A DNA stretch of 18,362 nt from Gryganskiella cystojenkinii (lineage: Eukaryota; Mortierellomycota; Mortierellomycetes; Mortierellales; Mortierellaceae). Position 1 is the first letter of the stretch. Each line of letters begins with the position of its first letter. Positions 15,528 through 18,362 of the stretch are shown here, piece by piece. The notes beneath the pieces are model-generated. The model worked only from the letters and a program-made list of their open reading frames with translations, was not told the DNA's origin and made no database searches. The translations under genes were made by a program, and so were the position numbers. The stretch is taken from positions 1 through 18,362 of the forward strand of contig JAAAIG010000773.1 in NCBI GenBank assembly GCA_015852425.1. Reading direction: 5' to 3'.

Positions 15528-18362
15528 ATGTTTGACAATAAAGTGTCATCCAAGCGAAGTCCCCTTCCGCCACAAAAGGAGCTGGACCTCGTCAATATTT
15601 ATTTGGAGCAAGGCCGTATCGCAAGCAAGGAAGGGAAGCACGAGATCGCGCTTGTGCTATGTGAAGAGGCAGAAGCATCGCTATCCAAAATGAAAAAAAT
15701 TGTTAGGACCTCTGGGGCTGTCCAGGACGTTGCAGATCTGCACCATGGTGTTGCCTGTTCTTTTTTCGGTCTCAGTAAACTCTTGGACGAATTGATGAAA
15801 CAGGAAAAAGCCAAGGAGAGCTACGAGAAGGCAGTCGATTGGGGATACGCCCAGGTAGAGGAATTGTCTATCTCGACTCCGACGTCCCTTGAGGTAGTAG
15901 AACCTGTGATGACTGAGCTGCCCCTTGAAGGTTCTGTTTCATGTATGGCCCTGCCGTCGCCCAAGACCACCAACGCTACCCGGCCTCCGCCAACTATGTC
16001 CACCGCGTCCCAGCCGCCTCTGGAGACTTCAGTTTCAGTTGCAGCGCAGCCAGCTCTCAGCAGATCGGCTGCCATTGACGTTGACGTGTTTGTCGTTGGA
16101 GACTTTTTTGCCCAAGACAAGGACCCACCTGTGATCGAGTACAAGTTGCCAGAACCAGATGAGCGTCTTGTCAACACTCACCAACTTGTCTATTGCCTTG
16201 GGCTCTTGAAATCTCCGCCATTGTCCGACGACCTTCACCAGGATTCTGCACGCAACTGGGTCAAAGTAACACTGAAAAATGAAGACGAGCAGGAAAGGCT
16301 CTACTCTTTGACGGCGAAACTGGTCTCTGTTTTCATTCAAGATGTATTGAAGGGTCCAACGGCTATTGCTGAGGTCGCGTGCATTGCTCCATTTCTCAGC
16401 AAGGAACTCTTTCGATCACTGCTGGAGCTTTTTATCAATGGCATTGAGAAATCCACCTTGCTGGATGTCAACTCTCTTGAAGGGCTGGCTAAGCTGGTGC
16501 ATGGTGCGAACGAGGGCTACCTCGAGGCAGCTGATCTGGTCAAGATCCTTGAAGTCCTTAATACGCGCTTGCAAACCACTCACGAACAAACCCAAGGATT
16601 TATCTATCAGCTCGTCTTGGCAGTGTCACGTGTCTTGGACGCCATGGCCGACTGCAAGGTCAGCGGGCTGGATCGTGTCACTCTTCACGAACGCCTCTCT
16701 GGATATATCAACAAACTGAAAGGCAGCACCGACCCCCACATGGTGTACCTGGCCGCCTATGCCTTCCAGGCACTTGAGTGTGTGCCTGACAACGAAAGCC
16801 CCTGGCAAGCCACGAAGCGGCGCACAGGAAATGTGATGCAGGGTGTCTTCAGCGTGGTGAAGGCAGTGAAGGGCTTGGATGTCAACAGTTTCCTGGAGGG
16901 CATAGACCATATTGGAGATGGGCTGGATGGAGCAGTCAAGGTCCTCGAAACTCTTAAAGATGGTTATGACAACGTCATCTCACTAGTGGACAGTGGCCAA
17001 GGCCTGTTCGAAGCCCTCAAGGACGGCCTCAGTTTCGATCGCAAACAGTCCTGGTACTCAGCTTTGCGAGGCACAGACAGATTTCTCCGGGATGGCCAAC
17101 TCTCCAAGTTTAGGATCCTTGTCCTCAAGGCTCCATGCCAACGCAGCTTGGCCTTTCAGTGGGGTGTGTGTCAGCGTCTCGGAGAACTTGCAGCCAATCC
17201 AGCCTGGGACGCAGAGTCTCGTGAGGACGCTCTAGAGTTCCTGGCAGAGATCTATCAGAACGACGCCATATGGGGCCATCATGACCGTGTGAAGCAAAAG
17301 ATCTTGGATATCCTGTTGAACTTGCAGCAGCATCCTGAGAACACCATGCAAGGTATATTGTGTGAAGATGATCTGTGTTGGCTAGGAGAGGACTTTTCAG
17401 CGATCATGAGACAAAAGGCATGAACAGCAGTTTTACAACATCTGCATATTCTATTATGTGTCCATGTTAGCGTTTGATAGTGTGTCTGCTAGAAAAGTGC
17501 TTCAGAGACTGGAGCACAATGGTGACGAGGCGAAGCAAGCCCTTTACAAGGATTGTTTGAAGCAAGGTCCAAGTCATCACCCATTGAAGAACTCGCAGCC
17601 GCCGTTTGCAACTCTGACCTTGCTGGATCGTGTCCAGAACAAGCCAGATGTGGAGGAGGATTTGAGAAAGCTGAGGCAGCAGAGACTGAAGGAGCGAGGA
17701 GACGTCATCTATATCCCCCCTCGAGCAAAGGCCAATCTAAAAGCGTCAGACGACGCCCTGTTTGACTTGACAGAAAAGGTTGAATGGTTCCTGGCTAGCA
17801 AGGACCACAAGGTGCTTCTTCTACTTGGTGATTCCGGTTCTGGAAAGTCAACGTTCAATCGCGAGATTGAGCACCATTTGTGGCAGAAGTACGAAAAAGT
17901 CAAAGGCCAGATCCCACTTTACATCAACTTGTCTGCCATCGAGAGACCAGAGCAGGATATGATCGTCAAGCACTTGCGCAAGTTTGAGCTCTCAGACTCC
18001 CAGATCCGTGAATTGAAGGCGCAGCGCAAGTTTGTGTTGATTTGTGATGGGTATGACGAGAGTCAAGAAAAACACAACCTGTATATGACCAATCGCCTCA
18101 ACCAGATAGGAGAATGGCAGGTGCAGATGGTAGTCAGTTGCCGCAGTGAATACGTCGGCGTCGACTATCATGATCTTTTCCAGCCATCAAACAGCGCCAC
18201 ACAGTTTCAAGAGGCCGTCATTGCTCCCTTCTCCAAGGCACAAGTCGAGGACTACGTAGAAAAGTATGTAATCACCAAGGCGCCGTTGTGGACCGCGAAA
18301 CAGTACTTGGAGGTACTTGACCAGATTCCCAGTCTTCAAGAGTTGGTCAAGAATCCATTCCT
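15528..18362 (+). CDS. STAND/NACHT NTPase with TPR-like and ARM-like helical N-terminal half (NLR-like); runs off right edge
   Basis: Exon 1 (15528-17352) encodes 608 residues. Residues 15-115 are helical and TPR-like (ALVLCEEAEASL, ESYEKAVDWGYAQ), 116-182 are a Pro/Ser/Thr linker, and 240-600 are long helices of the ARM/HEAT-like kind (LTAKLVSVFIQDVLKG, LLELFINGIEKSTLLD, YLAAYAFQALE). A predicted intron (17353-17470) skips the apparent stop at 17421-17423. Exon 2 (17471 onward) contains DRVQNKPDVEEDLRKLRQQR, then Walker A GDSGSGKST (728-736; 17827-17853), Walker B FVLICDGYDE (796-805; 18031-18060) and the sensor-like SCRSEY (831-836). This is a NACHT NTPase of the STAND class: nucleotide-driven oligomerisation switches, in fungi linked to non-self recognition and regulated cell death. 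The window ends soon after, at LQELVKNPF, so the winged-helix region and any sensing repeats (WD40, LRR, pentapeptide) lie outside. No death-effector domain is recognised at the N terminus. The NACHT call is very sure; the immune role is inferred. Confidence 0.85.
17353..17470 (+). other. Predicted intron, 118 nt, removing an in-frame stop
   Basis: The donor is CAAG|GTATAT at 17353, the acceptor CCATGTTAG with AG at 17469-17470, with a TTACAAC branch-like element near 17435. Donor and acceptor are both phase 1, and the join (CAA GCG TTT) continues directly into the frame of the NACHT domain. If retained, the frame stops at TGA 17421-17423 and the protein would lack the NTPase. Confidence 0.65.

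Noticed and set aside
17421..17500. Programmed +1 frameshift joining the helical half to the NACHT frame
   Set aside because: The +1 frame is open here, but no slippery site is evident, and a phase-matched intron (17353-17470) explains the join more simply.
1..18362. CRISPR arrays, tRNA/rRNA genes, bacterial operons, insertion sequences
   Set aside because: I saw no spaced direct repeats, cloverleaf-like boxes or rRNA motifs, and the gene structure is eukaryotic.

Overview
The window looks like nuclear DNA of an early-diverging filamentous fungus, most plausibly Mortierellomycota (Mortierella-like). What is seen: widely spaced genes, short introns with GTRNGT-type donors and CTRAY-like branch points, long pyrimidine-rich 5' leaders, AATAAA after a gene, many poly-A/poly-T tracts and a decayed non-LTR retrotransposon. 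The taxon itself is inferred from general resemblance of the NACHT gene to large Mortierella families; no search was run.

Layout. (1) 2-637, +: 3' end of an unrecognised gene that runs in from the left edge. (2) 638-2920: no convincing intact gene; about 1814-2412 on the minus strand holds two protein-like blocks with a donor/acceptor pair in incompatible phase, possibly an eroded gene. (3) 2921-5528, -: a multi-exon locus (possibly two adjacent genes) for a low-complexity Ser/Thr/Ala/Pro/Asn/Gln-rich protein, including an AQAQAL array from an 18-bp tandem repeat. Exon cores are convincing but the junctions are not fully resolved. (4) 5529-8785: a 3.2-kb spacer between divergent transcription units with homopolymer tracts and a TATA box at 8321. 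(5) 8786-10648, +: an intact 620-aa three-helix membrane protein with a large, heavily N-glycosylatable outer domain, followed by AATAAA. (6) 11418-12087, +: a small spliced Cys-rich protein with a C-x-C zinc finger. A good candidate intron cuts through the finger, so two products are possible. (7) About 13300-14520, -: a reverse-transcriptase (LINE-type) relic with stops and frameshifts. (8) 15528 to the right edge, +: a STAND/NACHT NTPase with a helical (TPR-like, then ARM-like) N-terminal half. A predicted 118-nt intron (17353-17470) removes an apparent stop and joins it to a canonical NACHT domain. The gene continues beyond the window.

There is no operon logic, as expected for a fungus. 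The most interesting genes are the NLR-like NACHT protein beside a retroelement relic, the unnamed glycosylated membrane protein, and the finger protein whose splicing would decide whether the finger exists. Nothing in the sequence directly links these genes into one pathway.
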